A stretch of DNA of 64,000 nucleotides from Nitrosophilus kaiyonis (GTDB lineage: Bacteria; Campylobacterota; Campylobacteria; Campylobacterales; Nitratiruptoraceae): NCBI RefSeq assembly GCF_027943725.1, contig NZ_AP025696.1, positions 1,527,501-1,591,500 on the forward strand, given 5' to 3'. Shown in pieces: positions 48,729 through 56,926 of the stretch. The notes below the pieces were generated by a model. It was not told the origin of the DNA, searched no databases, and saw only the letters and a list, made by a program, of their open reading frames with translations. How positions within the stretch are numbered: position 1 is the stretch's first letter; each line of letters starts with the position of its first letter. A program made the translations under genes and the position numbers.

Positions 48729-48843
48729 AGTCATTGGTAATTAGGAATTAGAAATTGGCCGCATTCCTTACCCCCTTACTCCCTTACCACCTCACCCCTT
48801 CATCCTTCAACCTACCCCACTAACCTTACTCACCTAACTCAAC
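48729..48843. repeat. composite intergenic repeat, locus 7
   Basis: Between the RND gene and the ftsL-like gene. Units TCATTGGTAATTAGGAATTA, junction GAAATTGGCCGCATTC (48751-48766), then pyrimidine-rich sequence with CCCCCTTACTCCCTTACC and CTTACTCACCTAACTCAAC to within about 5 bases of the ftsL-like stop. Confidence 0.82.
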
Positions 48844-48848
48844 TATCC

Positions 48849-49136
48849 TCAAAACATAGTATCAAGAACTTGATTTTTATATTTAATCTTTTCAAGCTTT
48901 TGTTTTAATAATCTATTTTCCTCTTTTAAAGCTTTATATTCATCTAAAAGTTTATTTATATCTCTGCTTGTATAATAGATATGGTTAGTGATATAAATTT
49001 TTGGAAAAGTTAGCATAAAAATAATAAGCATTGATAAAAATATTGTAACTATAAATTTGAAATCAAGATTTTTATATTTTTCTTGTGTTTTATCAAAACT
49101 TTTTAAAAGTTCAATTTTTTCACTATTTTTTCTCAT
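48849..49136 (-). CDS. FtsL-like cell division protein (by position and shape)
   Basis: 95 residues: a short cytoplasmic end, one membrane segment (about 28-47, FIVTIFLSMLIIFMLTFPK), and a periplasmic coiled coil (about 58-88, KLLDEYKALKEENRLLKQKL). The gene starts 3 bases after rsmH, the classic place of ftsL. Sequence identity alone would not prove it. Confidence 0.65.
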   Translation of the reverse strand: MRKNSEKIELLKSFDKTQEKYKNLDFKFIVTIFLSMLIIFMLTFPKIYITNHIYYTSRDINKLLDEYKALKEENRLLKQKLEKIKYKNQVLDTMF

Positions 49137-49139
49137 TTT

Positions 49140-50057
49140 TTACCTAAACTGAAAAACTCTAAGTTTAGCACTTCTGCTTCTTGGATTTTTTAAAATCTCT
49201 TCTTGAGTGGCAACGATTGGCTTTTTTGTCAAAATTTTACCTATTTCATTATTACCACCACATTCACATTTAATTGCATATGATGGACAAATACAGCCCT
49301 TTGCCCAATTTCTAAATCTATTTTTAACTATTCTATCTTCTAAAGAATGAAATGTTATTATAGCTACTTTTGCATTAGATGGTCTAAATTTTTCTAAAAT
49401 ATCTAAAAGATTTTCTAACTCTTTTAATTCTTGATTGACTTCTATTCTAATTGCTTGAAAAACTAAAGTAGCTGGATGAATTTTTTTGTTTTTTGGCAAA
49501 TATTTTTCCAATATTTTCACAAGCTCTTTGGGACTTGTAATTTTGTTTTTTTCTCTATATTTAACAATAATATCAGCTATTTTCTTATAATTTCTAATTT
49601 CACCATACTCTTTAAAAATAAATTCCAATTTCTCTTTTGGATAAAAATTTACTACATCATAAGCGCTTAAAGAACTCTCTTTATCCATTCTCATATCTAA
49701 TGTTTCACTATCAAAACTAAATCCTCTTTCCTTCTTATCAAGCTGTAAAGATGAAACTCCTAAATCAGCAAGTATTCCTTTAATTTCATATTTTTTTATA
49801 AGTTCTTCTATTTTTTGTGAAAATCTACCTTTTACAATTTTTACCCTATCTTTAAAAGATTCTAATCTTTTTTTTGAAAATTCAATAGCTTCAATATCTT
49901 GATCAATTCCAATAATTTTTACATTAGGATTTGATTTTAAAATAGCTTCACTATGTCCGCCATACCCTAAAGTACAATCTATTATATATCCATCTTTTAT
50001 ATCTTTAAAAACATCAACCACTTCATTTAATAATACCGGTATATGTGGTATATTCAA
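49140..50057 (-). CDS. rsmH: 16S rRNA m4C1402 methyltransferase RsmH
   Basis: 305 residues. IPHIPVLLNEVVDVF at the start, SAM site DCTLGYGGHSEAIL, then GILADLGVSSLQLD, FHSLEDRIVKNRFR and the C-terminal NPRSRSAKLRV. It methylates C1402 of 16S rRNA. It is followed by the ftsL-like gene as in dcw clusters. Confidence 0.97.
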   Translation of the reverse strand: MNIPHIPVLLNEVVDVFKDIKDGYIIDCTLGYGGHSEAILKSNPNVKIIGIDQDIEAIEFSKKRLESFKDRVKIVKGRFSQKIEELIKKYEIKGILADLGVSSLQLDKKERGFSFDSETLDMRMDKESSLSAYDVVNFYPKEKLEFIFKEYGEIRNYKKIADIIVKYREKNKITSPKELVKILEKYLPKNKKIHPATLVFQAIRIEVNQELKELENLLDILEKFRPSNAKVAIITFHSLEDRIVKNRFRNWAKGCICPSYAIKCECGGNNEIGKILTKKPIVATQEEILKNPRSRSAKLRVFQFR

Positions 50058-50063
50058 TTTTTA

Positions 50064-50480
50064 TCCTTTCGTAATTCGTAATTCCTGATTCGTTAATAAT
50101 AACTTGGAATTTGAAATTGGCCGCTTCATCACCTTACCTCCTATGTCCCTATCCCGCTTCACTGCTTATCACCTATCTAGCTATTCCACTATGCTCTATT
50201 CCACTTTCTACCTCATTCGTCTAAATCTAACCGAAAATCTTCATTCGCTTTGCTCATTTGATTTTCTTCAAGGTAAACCAGCTGTTCGTATGCTCAGACA
50301 CGAAATTCCTTGAATTTCGGCTTCGCATATACTCTCAGCTTTCGTTTCGGGCACAGACAACAAGCAGTTGTTGTCCTAAAGCTTAGCTTTGCCCTCGCTC
50401 ACTTACCCCCTTACCACCTATTCCACTATCCTGCTATTCCACTTTCTAACTTCCTCACTCTCTCACTTTCTAACTTCCCA
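50064..50480. repeat. composite intergenic repeat, locus 8
   Basis: It fills the 405-base gap between rsmH and bioA. Left units TTCGTAATTCGTAATTCCTG, junction GAAATTGGCCGCTTC (50113-50127), pyrimidine-rich words (CTTCACTGCTTATCACC, CTATTCCACTTTCTACC), the 183-bp module (50222-50404), then more pyrimidine-rich sequence (CTTTCTAACTTCC twice) that continues into the end of bioA. Open frames here do not look coding. Confidence 0.85.
50222..50404. repeat. 183-bp hairpin module, copy A
   Basis: It differs from copy B (51865-52047) by about eight substitutions and no gaps. Three perfect hairpins: CGAAATTC-CTT-GAATTTCG (50301-50319), GACAACAA-GCAG-TTGTTGTC (50356-50375) and AAAGC-TTA-GCTTT (50378-50390). 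It lies in the same orientation as copy B, with bioA between them. Confidence 0.92.
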
Positions 50481-51776
50481 ACTCACCTTCTTTATTCCCT
50501 CATATGCCACATCCATCATCTTATCTATCTCATCAAAACTTATGACATATGGTGGCATAAAATATATTATATGTCCAAGCGGTCTTAATAAAACTTCATT
50601 TTTAAGTCCATATTGGTATATTTTTAGTCCAATCCTTTCTTGAGGTGTATAACCTTTTAATTCAACAGCAGCTATCATTCCTGTCTGTCTAATCTCTTTT
50701 ACATTTGGCAAATCTTTGAATTTTTGAAGTTTTTTATTTATATATTCTATTTTTATTCTATTTTTTTCTATGATATTTTCATTTTCAAAAATATCAAGCG
50801 TTGCATTTGCCGCACTACAAGCAAGAGGGTTTCCTGTATAGCTGTGTGAATGTAAAAATGCCTTATATGTATTATAATCACAATAAAATGCACCATAAAT
50901 CTCATCAGTTGTTAAAACAACAGATAATGGAAGATATCCACCTGTTAAACCTTTTGATAAACACATAAAATCTGGAGTAATATCAACACTATTACATGCA
51001 AACATATTCCCTGTTCTTCCAAAACCCACCGCAATTTCATCAGCAATAAAATGGATATTATATTTTTTACATAATTCATAAGAGAGCTTAATATATAAAG
51101 GATTATACATATGCATATAACCTGCACATTGTACTAAAGGCTCTAAAATAAATGCAGAAATCTCTTGATGTCTTTTTTCAAAAAGTTTTTCTAAATTGTT
51201 TGCTGCTTCAATTGCAGCAGCTTCACTCATATCTTTTGGAACATCTTCTTGTATTGTGTTTATTAATATCTCTTTATATGTACTTTTATAAAGTTCTACA
51301 TCACCAACTGATAATGCTCCAATAGTTTCTCCATGATATGAGTTTTTCAAAGATACAAAAAAGGGCTTTATTTCGCCTTTGTTTTTGTGATAATGAAAGC
51401 TCATTTTCAATGCAACTTCTATAGCACTTGAACCATTATCTGCAAAAAAACATTTATTTAATCCATCAGGAGTAATTTTTACTAATCTTTCACTCAAAGT
51501 TACAATCTGTTCATGTGTAAACCCAGCAAATATGACATGTTCAAGTTTTTCAATCTGTTCTTTTACTTTTTGATTAATATATTCATTACTATGTCCAAAA
51601 AGATTTACCCACCAACTACTTATCGCATCAATATATCTGTTTCCATCAAAATCATATAGCCATACACCTTTTGCTTTTTTTATAGGAATAAGAGGTAAAA
51701 ATTCATGATCTTTCATCTGTGTACATGGATGCCAAATATGAGACAAATCTCTTTTCATCAATTCATTGTTTGTCAT
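50463..51776 (-). CDS. bioA: adenosylmethionine-8-amino-7-oxononanoate aminotransferase
   Basis: 437 residues from the ATG at 51776, which has AAGGAG about 10 bases upstream; a frame to 51812 starts in the repeat. RDLSHIWHPCTQMKDHEFLP, ISSWWVNLFGHSN, SYHGETIGALSVGD, the PLP Lys in CLSKGLTGGYLPLS. It makes diaminopelargonate in biotin synthesis. The last residues (KKVSWEVRK) are encoded by repeat-type sequence. Direct repeats of 183 bp flank the gene. Confidence 0.95.
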   Translation of the reverse strand: MTNNELMKRDLSHIWHPCTQMKDHEFLPLIPIKKAKGVWLYDFDGNRYIDAISSWWVNLFGHSNEYINQKVKEQIEKLEHVIFAGFTHEQIVTLSERLVKITPDGLNKCFFADNGSSAIEVALKMSFHYHKNKGEIKPFFVSLKNSYHGETIGALSVGDVELYKSTYKEILINTIQEDVPKDMSEAAAIEAANNLEKLFEKRHQEISAFILEPLVQCAGYMHMYNPLYIKLSYELCKKYNIHFIADEIAVGFGRTGNMFACNSVDITPDFMCLSKGLTGGYLPLSVVLTTDEIYGAFYCDYNTYKAFLHSHSYTGNPLACSAANATLDIFENENIIEKNRIKIEYINKKLQKFKDLPNVKEIRQTGMIAAVELKGYTPQERIGLKIYQYGLKNEVLLRPLGHIIYFMPPYVISFDEIDKMMDVAYEGIKKVSWEVRK

Positions 51777-51796
51777 TACTTTTCTTCTCCTTTTTA

Positions 51797-52110
51797 ATTG
51801 GGCATTAGACATTGGGAAGTGGTCACTTCTCCCTTTATCTCCTTCAGCCTTCTACCTCCAACCTTAAATCTAACCGAAAATCTTCATTCGCTTTGCTCAT
51901 TTGATTTTCTTCAATGTAAACCAGCTGTTCGTATGCTCAGACACGAAATTCCTTGAATTTTGGCTTCGCATATACTCTAAGCTTTCGCTTCGGGCACAGA
52001 CAATAAGCAGTTGTTATCTTAAAGCTTCGCTTTGCCCTCGCTCACTTCACAGCTTCACCCTTCTCACTCACCTTACTCACCTTACTCAACTACTCAACTA
52101 AATTTAACCA
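51797..52110. repeat. composite intergenic repeat, locus 9
   Basis: Divergent gap between bioA and the PpiD-like gene. Left AATTGGGCATTAGACATTGG, junction GGAAGTGGTCACTTC (51815-51829), pyrimidine-rich stretch, the 183-bp module copy B, then CTTCACAGCTTCACCC and CTTACTCACC units (CTTACTCACCTTACTCAACT). Promoters of both genes must lie at its edges or within it. Confidence 0.85.
51865..52047. repeat. 183-bp hairpin module, copy B
   Basis: Same length and direction as copy A. The first stem becomes CGAAATTC-CTT-GAATTTTG, a change tolerated as G-U; the second, GACAATAA-GCAG-TTGTTATC, has one mismatch and one wobble; the third keeps its stem (AAAGC/GCTTT) and changes only its loop. Confidence 0.92.
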
Positions 52111-52163
52111 TTTATTAAAGGCAATTTTACTAAAATTTAGAGAATTTTTCCTAAAGGATGCAA

Positions 52164-53633
52164 ATGATTAGTTGGATGCAAAAACATAAGAAATGGCTTG
52201 TTATTACAATTTGGATAAGTACTATTGCATTTGTTGGTGCAGGTTTTGTTGGCTGGGGAGCCTATCAATACGGCTCAAGTGCTGGTGCAGTAGCCAAAGT
52301 AGGTGATATAAAAATAACTACAAAAGAGCTCTCACAAAGATATGCAAATATTTATTCATACTACAATAATCTTTTTAAAGGCAATTTTGATCAAAAAAAA
52401 GCAAAAGAGCTTGGACTAGAAAAAGAGGCTTTAAAATCTTTGATAACTGAAGCTTTATATTTAAATCTTGCAAAAGAGCTTGGAATCAAAGTTTTAGAAG
52501 ATGAAGTTGCAAATACTATCTTTTCTATGGAAGAGTTTCAAAAGAATGGTAAGTTTGATAAAAAATTATATATAGAGGTATTAAAAAGAGCAGGACTTAA
52601 ACCAAAAGATTTTGAAAAAAGTATTGAAAAAGAGATTTTACTTTCAAAATTGCAAAATATATTAAAACCTGTTTTAACTCCTTTAGAGTTTGAAACTTTT
52701 GGTTCATCTTTATTTATGTCAGACAAGATTAAATATAAAGTCCTAACTGCAAATGATATAAACATATCATATAATGAAAATGATTTAAAAAATTTCTGGG
52801 AAAAAAACAAAAAAAATTATATGACGCAACCAAAATTTAAACTCTCTCTTTTATGGGTTGAACCTAAAAATATTAAAATAGATGAAAAAGAGTTAAAAGA
52901 GTTTTACACAAAAAATAGAAATAGATTTGTTGATGAAAATGGAAAAATTAAAAGTTTTGAAAATGCAAAAGAGGAAGTCAAAAAAGCATTAATTTTGAAA
53001 AAAACAAAAAAAATAGCTTTAAAAAAATATATTCAATTTAAAAAAGGAAAAATAAAAGAGAGCGAAAAATTAGAATTAGAACTTACAAATAATATTTTTC
53101 CAAGTAACATTATGCAAGAGATATCTCAAAAAAATGAAAAATATGTTTTAAAACCAAAGTTAATTAAAGAAAAATATGTTATCATAAGATTAGACGAAAA
53201 AGTACCATCGCGTCCAAAGAGTTTTCTTGAAGCTAAAAATGAGGTAGTTAGGGATTTTATTAAATATAAAAAGAGAGAGAAATTGTTATCTTTAGCAAAA
53301 AAAATGTACAAAAATTTTGATGGTAAAATAACTGATTTTATATCAAGAGATGATATTGACAAAATTCCTCCGCTAGAAGAAGTAGAGGCTGCCGAATTTT
53401 TAAATAAACTTTTTGCTTCACAAAAAAATAATAATTTTATAGAGTTGGACAATCAAAAGATCGTTCTGTATAAGATTTTAGACCAAAAACTTGTTAATAA
53501 GACAAAATTGGATAAAAATAAAGATTTTATTACCGATAATAGTATAAAGGTAAAAAGTAGTTTGCTTAACAGTAATCTGCTTGATGCTTTACAAAAAAGA
53601 TATAACATTGAAATTTTCTATAAAGGACAATAA
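52164..53633 (+). CDS. PpiD/SurA-like periplasmic folding protein
   Basis: 489 residues from the ATG at 52164; AAAGGA precedes it, and the ATG at 52158 lies inside that site. An N-terminal anchor (about 10-33, WLVITIWISTIAFVGAGFVG) and a SurA-N-like chaperone domain (VGDIKITTKELSQRYANIYS, then LITEALYLNLAKELGIKVLE). A parvulin isomerase domain is not clearly recognisable; only a tail region (VIIRLDEKVPSRPKSFLEAK) recalls it. The stop touches the ftsA start, and the order before ftsA-ftsZ is usual for the phylum. Confidence 0.82.
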   Translation: MISWMQKHKKWLVITIWISTIAFVGAGFVGWGAYQYGSSAGAVAKVGDIKITTKELSQRYANIYSYYNNLFKGNFDQKKAKELGLEKEALKSLITEALYLNLAKELGIKVLEDEVANTIFSMEEFQKNGKFDKKLYIEVLKRAGLKPKDFEKSIEKEILLSKLQNILKPVLTPLEFETFGSSLFMSDKIKYKVLTANDINISYNENDLKNFWEKNKKNYMTQPKFKLSLLWVEPKNIKIDEKELKEFYTKNRNRFVDENGKIKSFENAKEEVKKALILKKTKKIALKKYIQFKKGKIKESEKLELELTNNIFPSNIMQEISQKNEKYVLKPKLIKEKYVIIRLDEKVPSRPKSFLEAKNEVVRDFIKYKKREKLLSLAKKMYKNFDGKITDFISRDDIDKIPPLEEVEAAEFLNKLFASQKNNNFIELDNQKIVLYKILDQKLVNKTKLDKNKDFITDNSIKVKSSLLNSNLLDALQKRYNIEIFYKGQ

Positions 53634-54983
53634 TTGCAAAACCAAATATTGGCAATAGATATTGGTTCCAGTAAAGTTTGTGCAATAATTGCTGAAATTA
53701 AAGATAATGATGAAATAAAAATAATTGGGACAGGTATATCTAAGTCTCAAGGATTAAAAAAAGGCACTATAACAAATATAGACCTTGCTTCAAAATCAAT
53801 AAAATCAGCTTTAAATGATGCAAAAAGAGTAGCAGGTACAAACTTTACAAAAGCTATTGTTTCAATATCTGGTGCATATACAAAAAGCGTAAATAGTAAT
53901 GGAATAGTAAATATTCCTAATAAAGAGATAACTATTAAAGAAATTAACAGGGTTATGCAAACAGCCCTTTATAATGCAAACATTCCTCATGAATATGAAG
54001 TTTTACATGTTCTTCCATACAATTTTAAAGTGGATGACCAAGATTTTATAGAAGATCCACTAGGAATGAATGCAAGCAGACTGGAAGTTGATGTTCATAT
54101 TATCACTACACAAAAATCAAATCTTTTTAATCTTAAAAAAGCAGTAAGATCGGCTGGTGTAGATATTGGAAATGTTGTTTTAAGTGGATATGCTTCATCA
54201 ATTGCAGTATTAAATGAGGATGAAAAAGAGCTTGGTGTTGCTGTAATTGATATGGGAGCTGCAACAAGTAATGTAGTGATTCATTTAGGAAACTCTATAA
54301 GATATAATGATTTCTTAGCAGTTGGTTCAAACCATATAACAAATGATTTGTCAATGGCACTTCACACTCCTTTATCAGTAGCTGAAAAAATAAAAATAGA
54401 GCATGGAAGCTTAAAATCTTCAAAAAATGAAATTATTGAGATCCCAGTTATTGGAGATGAAAAAAATACTCATGAAGTATCATTAGAAATTGTTTATAAT
54501 GTAATTTTTGCAAGAGTTGAAGAGACTCTAATGATATTAGCAAAATCGATAGAAAAAAGTGGTCTTAAAGATCAAATAGGCGCCGGCATAGTTTTGACAG
54601 GTGGTATGACAAAATTAGAAGGATTAAGAGACTTGGCAGTTGCAATATTTGATAATATGCCTGTAAGAATAGGAAAACCAAAACATCTTGAAGGTATGTT
54701 TGATACATTGAATGATCCGGCTTTTTCAACATCTATTGGTCTTGTATTGTACGGAGCAGGACATTTTACCCAATATGAAATAGACTCCAACAAAAATTTA
54801 AGATATAGAGGAGAAAATTTAGGTAAAGAAAAAATCCCTATGCGAGAAAATGAGAATTTAGTTGAAGAAAAAGAAGAGAGCGAAATGGCTCAGTTAACAA
54901 AGCTTGAAAATATCAAAGATAACAGCGAAAGTTTTAAAGAGAAAATTTCTAAATTTTTTAGATGGATAACTCAGTTATTTTAA
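53634..54983 (+). CDS. ftsA: cell division protein FtsA
   Basis: 449 residues. The start is TTG directly after the preceding TAA, with AAAGGA upstream. Actin fold: LAIDIGSSKVCAIIAE, VAVIDMGAATSNVVI, GIVLTGGMTKLEG. The C-terminal amphipathic helix (FKEKISKFFRWITQLF) attaches it to the membrane. It tethers FtsZ. Confidence 0.96.
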   Translation: MQNQILAIDIGSSKVCAIIAEIKDNDEIKIIGTGISKSQGLKKGTITNIDLASKSIKSALNDAKRVAGTNFTKAIVSISGAYTKSVNSNGIVNIPNKEITIKEINRVMQTALYNANIPHEYEVLHVLPYNFKVDDQDFIEDPLGMNASRLEVDVHIITTQKSNLFNLKKAVRSAGVDIGNVVLSGYASSIAVLNEDEKELGVAVIDMGAATSNVVIHLGNSIRYNDFLAVGSNHITNDLSMALHTPLSVAEKIKIEHGSLKSSKNEIIEIPVIGDEKNTHEVSLEIVYNVIFARVEETLMILAKSIEKSGLKDQIGAGIVLTGGMTKLEGLRDLAVAIFDNMPVRIGKPKHLEGMFDTLNDPAFSTSIGLVLYGAGHFTQYEIDSNKNLRYRGENLGKEKIPMRENENLVEEKEESEMAQLTKLENIKDNSESFKEKISKFFRWITQLF

Positions 54984-54995
54984 AAAGGAGATTGG

Positions 54996-56117
54996 ATGGA
55001 GCCTTTTATTGTTGAAGAAAATAAAAAAGTGACAGGTGCAAATATAAAAGCTATTGGCGTTGGTGGTGGCGGCGGTAATATGATAGGTCATATGATAAAT
55101 CAAGGAATTAATGGAATAGAACTACTTGTAGCAAATACAGATGCACAAGCATTAAATACTTCAAATGCACATGTAAAGATACAGCTTGGCGAAAAAACAA
55201 CAAGAGGCCTTGGGGCTGGTATGGTTCCTGAAAAAGGAAAAGAAGCCGCACTTGAGAGCTATGATGAAATAAAAGAAAAGCTTGAAGGTGCCGATATTGT
55301 ATTTGTTGCTGCTGGAATGGGTGGCGGAACTGGCACTGGAGCTGCACCAATTATAGCACAAGCTGCAAAAGAGGTTGGAGCTTTAACAATATCTGTAGTT
55401 ACGAAACCTTTTAAATTTGAAGGTAGAAAAAGATCTAGACTTGCAGAAGAGGGCTTAGAGGAACTAAAAAAAGAGAGCGATTCAATTGTAGTTATACCAA
55501 ATGATAAGCTACTTGCAATTGTAGAAAAAAATCTTGGAATAAAAGATAGTTTTAAAATTGTTGATGATGTTTTAGCAAGAGCAGTAAGTGGTATAAGTGG
55601 TGTGATATTATCATATGGACAAAATGATATCAATCTTGACTTTGCAGATGTTAAAACAGTAATGAGTCACAGGGGACTTGCACTAATGGGTGTAGGTGAA
55701 GCTCAAGGAAGTAATTCAGCTTATGAAGCTATCAAAAGCGCCATTGAATCTCCTCTTCTTGATAATATGTCTATTAATGGTGCAATGGGAGTATTGGTTC
55801 ATTTTACTATTCATCCAGATTATCCTCTTGTAGATATTGGTGAAGCTATGGATATTGTATATGAAAGTGCTGATGAAGATGCTCATGTTATATTTGGAAC
55901 AACAACTGATGAAAATATGGAACCAGATAGAGTCAAAATAACTCTAATTGCAACAGGTTTTGATCATGAAGAAGAGAAAAAAGAAGAATTAAAGCTTGTT
56001 ACCCCAAAACAGACTGAAATAGTAACTACAAAAGTTAAAGTTAGTGGTAGTGATTTTGATAATACTAATGAAGAGGTTTTAGATATTCCTACATTTTTAA
56101 GAAAACAGATGGATTAA
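54996..56117 (+). CDS. ftsZ: cell division protein FtsZ
   Basis: 373 residues. The tubulin signature is VAAGMGGGTGTGAAP; IKAIGVGGGGGNMIGHM at the nucleotide site; the conserved C-terminal peptide EVLDIPTFLRKQMD for binding FtsA. It forms the division ring. AAAAGGAG precedes the ATG, 12 bases after ftsA. Confidence 0.98.
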   Translation: MEPFIVEENKKVTGANIKAIGVGGGGGNMIGHMINQGINGIELLVANTDAQALNTSNAHVKIQLGEKTTRGLGAGMVPEKGKEAALESYDEIKEKLEGADIVFVAAGMGGGTGTGAAPIIAQAAKEVGALTISVVTKPFKFEGRKRSRLAEEGLEELKKESDSIVVIPNDKLLAIVEKNLGIKDSFKIVDDVLARAVSGISGVILSYGQNDINLDFADVKTVMSHRGLALMGVGEAQGSNSAYEAIKSAIESPLLDNMSINGAMGVLVHFTIHPDYPLVDIGEAMDIVYESADEDAHVIFGTTTDENMEPDRVKITLIATGFDHEEEKKEELKLVTPKQTEIVTTKVKVSGSDFDNTNEEVLDIPTFLRKQMD

Positions 56118-56144
56118 AAAAAAGTTGATGGGATTCCCATCAAC
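56114..56144 (-). terminator. intrinsic terminator between ftsZ and mlaF
   Basis: GTTGATGGG, three bases, CCCATCAAC (56124-56144): a 9-bp stem. On the minus strand it is followed by eight Ts, so it is a strong terminator for the mlaF-like gene; for ftsZ on the plus strand only the stem is present. Confidence 0.85.
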
Positions 56145-56146
56145 AA

Positions 56147-56911
56147 TCAGCCTATAATTTTAATAGGTCCAACACTTTCGCCATGTAAAAATTGTTGTAC
56201 ATATTCATTTTGACTATTTTTAAAACTCTCTTTATCTCCATATTCTATGATTTTACCTTCATATAAAAATGCAAAAAAATCGCCAGTTTTAAAACTCTCC
56301 TTGATATCATGGCTTATTAAAACAGATGTTACATTTAGTTCATTTTGAAGTTTTTTTATCATTCTTGAGATTAAATCACTTGTAATTGGATCAAGACCTG
56401 TAGTGGGTTCATCATAAAGAATAATTTCTGGCTCCATAATAATTGTTCTAGCTAATCCTACTCTTTTTCTCATACCTCCACTTAATTCATCTGGAAAAAG
56501 CCTTAAAACCTCTTTTGGTTTTAATCCAACCATCTCTAAAGATTTTTCAACTTTTTTTAATATCTCAATGTTACTTAATTTTGTATGCTCTCTTAATGGA
56601 AATGCAACATTTTCCATAACATTCATACTATCAAATAATGCTCCACTTTGAAAAAGAAATCCAACTTTCTTTCTTACTTTATAAATTGTCTCTTCATCTG
56701 CTCTTGTTACATCTATACCATCAACCAAAATTTGTCCATTATCGGCTTTTAAAAGGCCTACTATATGCTTTATTATTGTTGATTTTCCACTGCCAGATAG
56801 ACCTAAAATTACTGTAGTTTTATTTCTAACAATATCTAAATTTACACCTTTTAACACCTCTTTTTGACCAAATCTTTTTTTTAAGTTTTTTATTGAAATT
56901 GCAATTTCCAT
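56147..56911 (-). CDS. MlaF-type phospholipid-transport ABC ATPase
   Basis: 254 residues. Walker A LGLSGSGKST, signature LSGGMRKRVGLARTI, Walker B IILYDEPTTGLDP. The signature GGMRKRV is typical of MlaF/Mkl ATPases that drive lipid transport between the membranes. The permease (MlaE) and MCE protein are not adjacent in this window. Confidence 0.88.
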   Translation of the reverse strand: MEIAISIKNLKKRFGQKEVLKGVNLDIVRNKTTVILGLSGSGKSTIIKHIVGLLKADNGQILVDGIDVTRADEETIYKVRKKVGFLFQSGALFDSMNVMENVAFPLREHTKLSNIEILKKVEKSLEMVGLKPKEVLRLFPDELSGGMRKRVGLARTIIMEPEIILYDEPTTGLDPITSDLISRMIKKLQNELNVTSVLISHDIKESFKTGDFFAFLYEGKIIEYGDKESFKNSQNEYVQQFLHGESVGPIKIIG

Positions 56912-56926
56912 ATTTTCCCTTGAAAA

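Noticed and set aside
50104-50588. Open frames in the gap between rsmH and bioA, some covering the 183-bp module
   Set aside because: The frames at the two copies of the module do not give matching proteins and the residues come from repeat words, so no conserved peptide is supported.
50222-52047. Insertion sequence or composite transposon around bioA
   Set aside because: The 183-bp copies encode no transposase and show no terminal inverted repeats or clear target duplications in the window; a non-autonomous unit remains possible.
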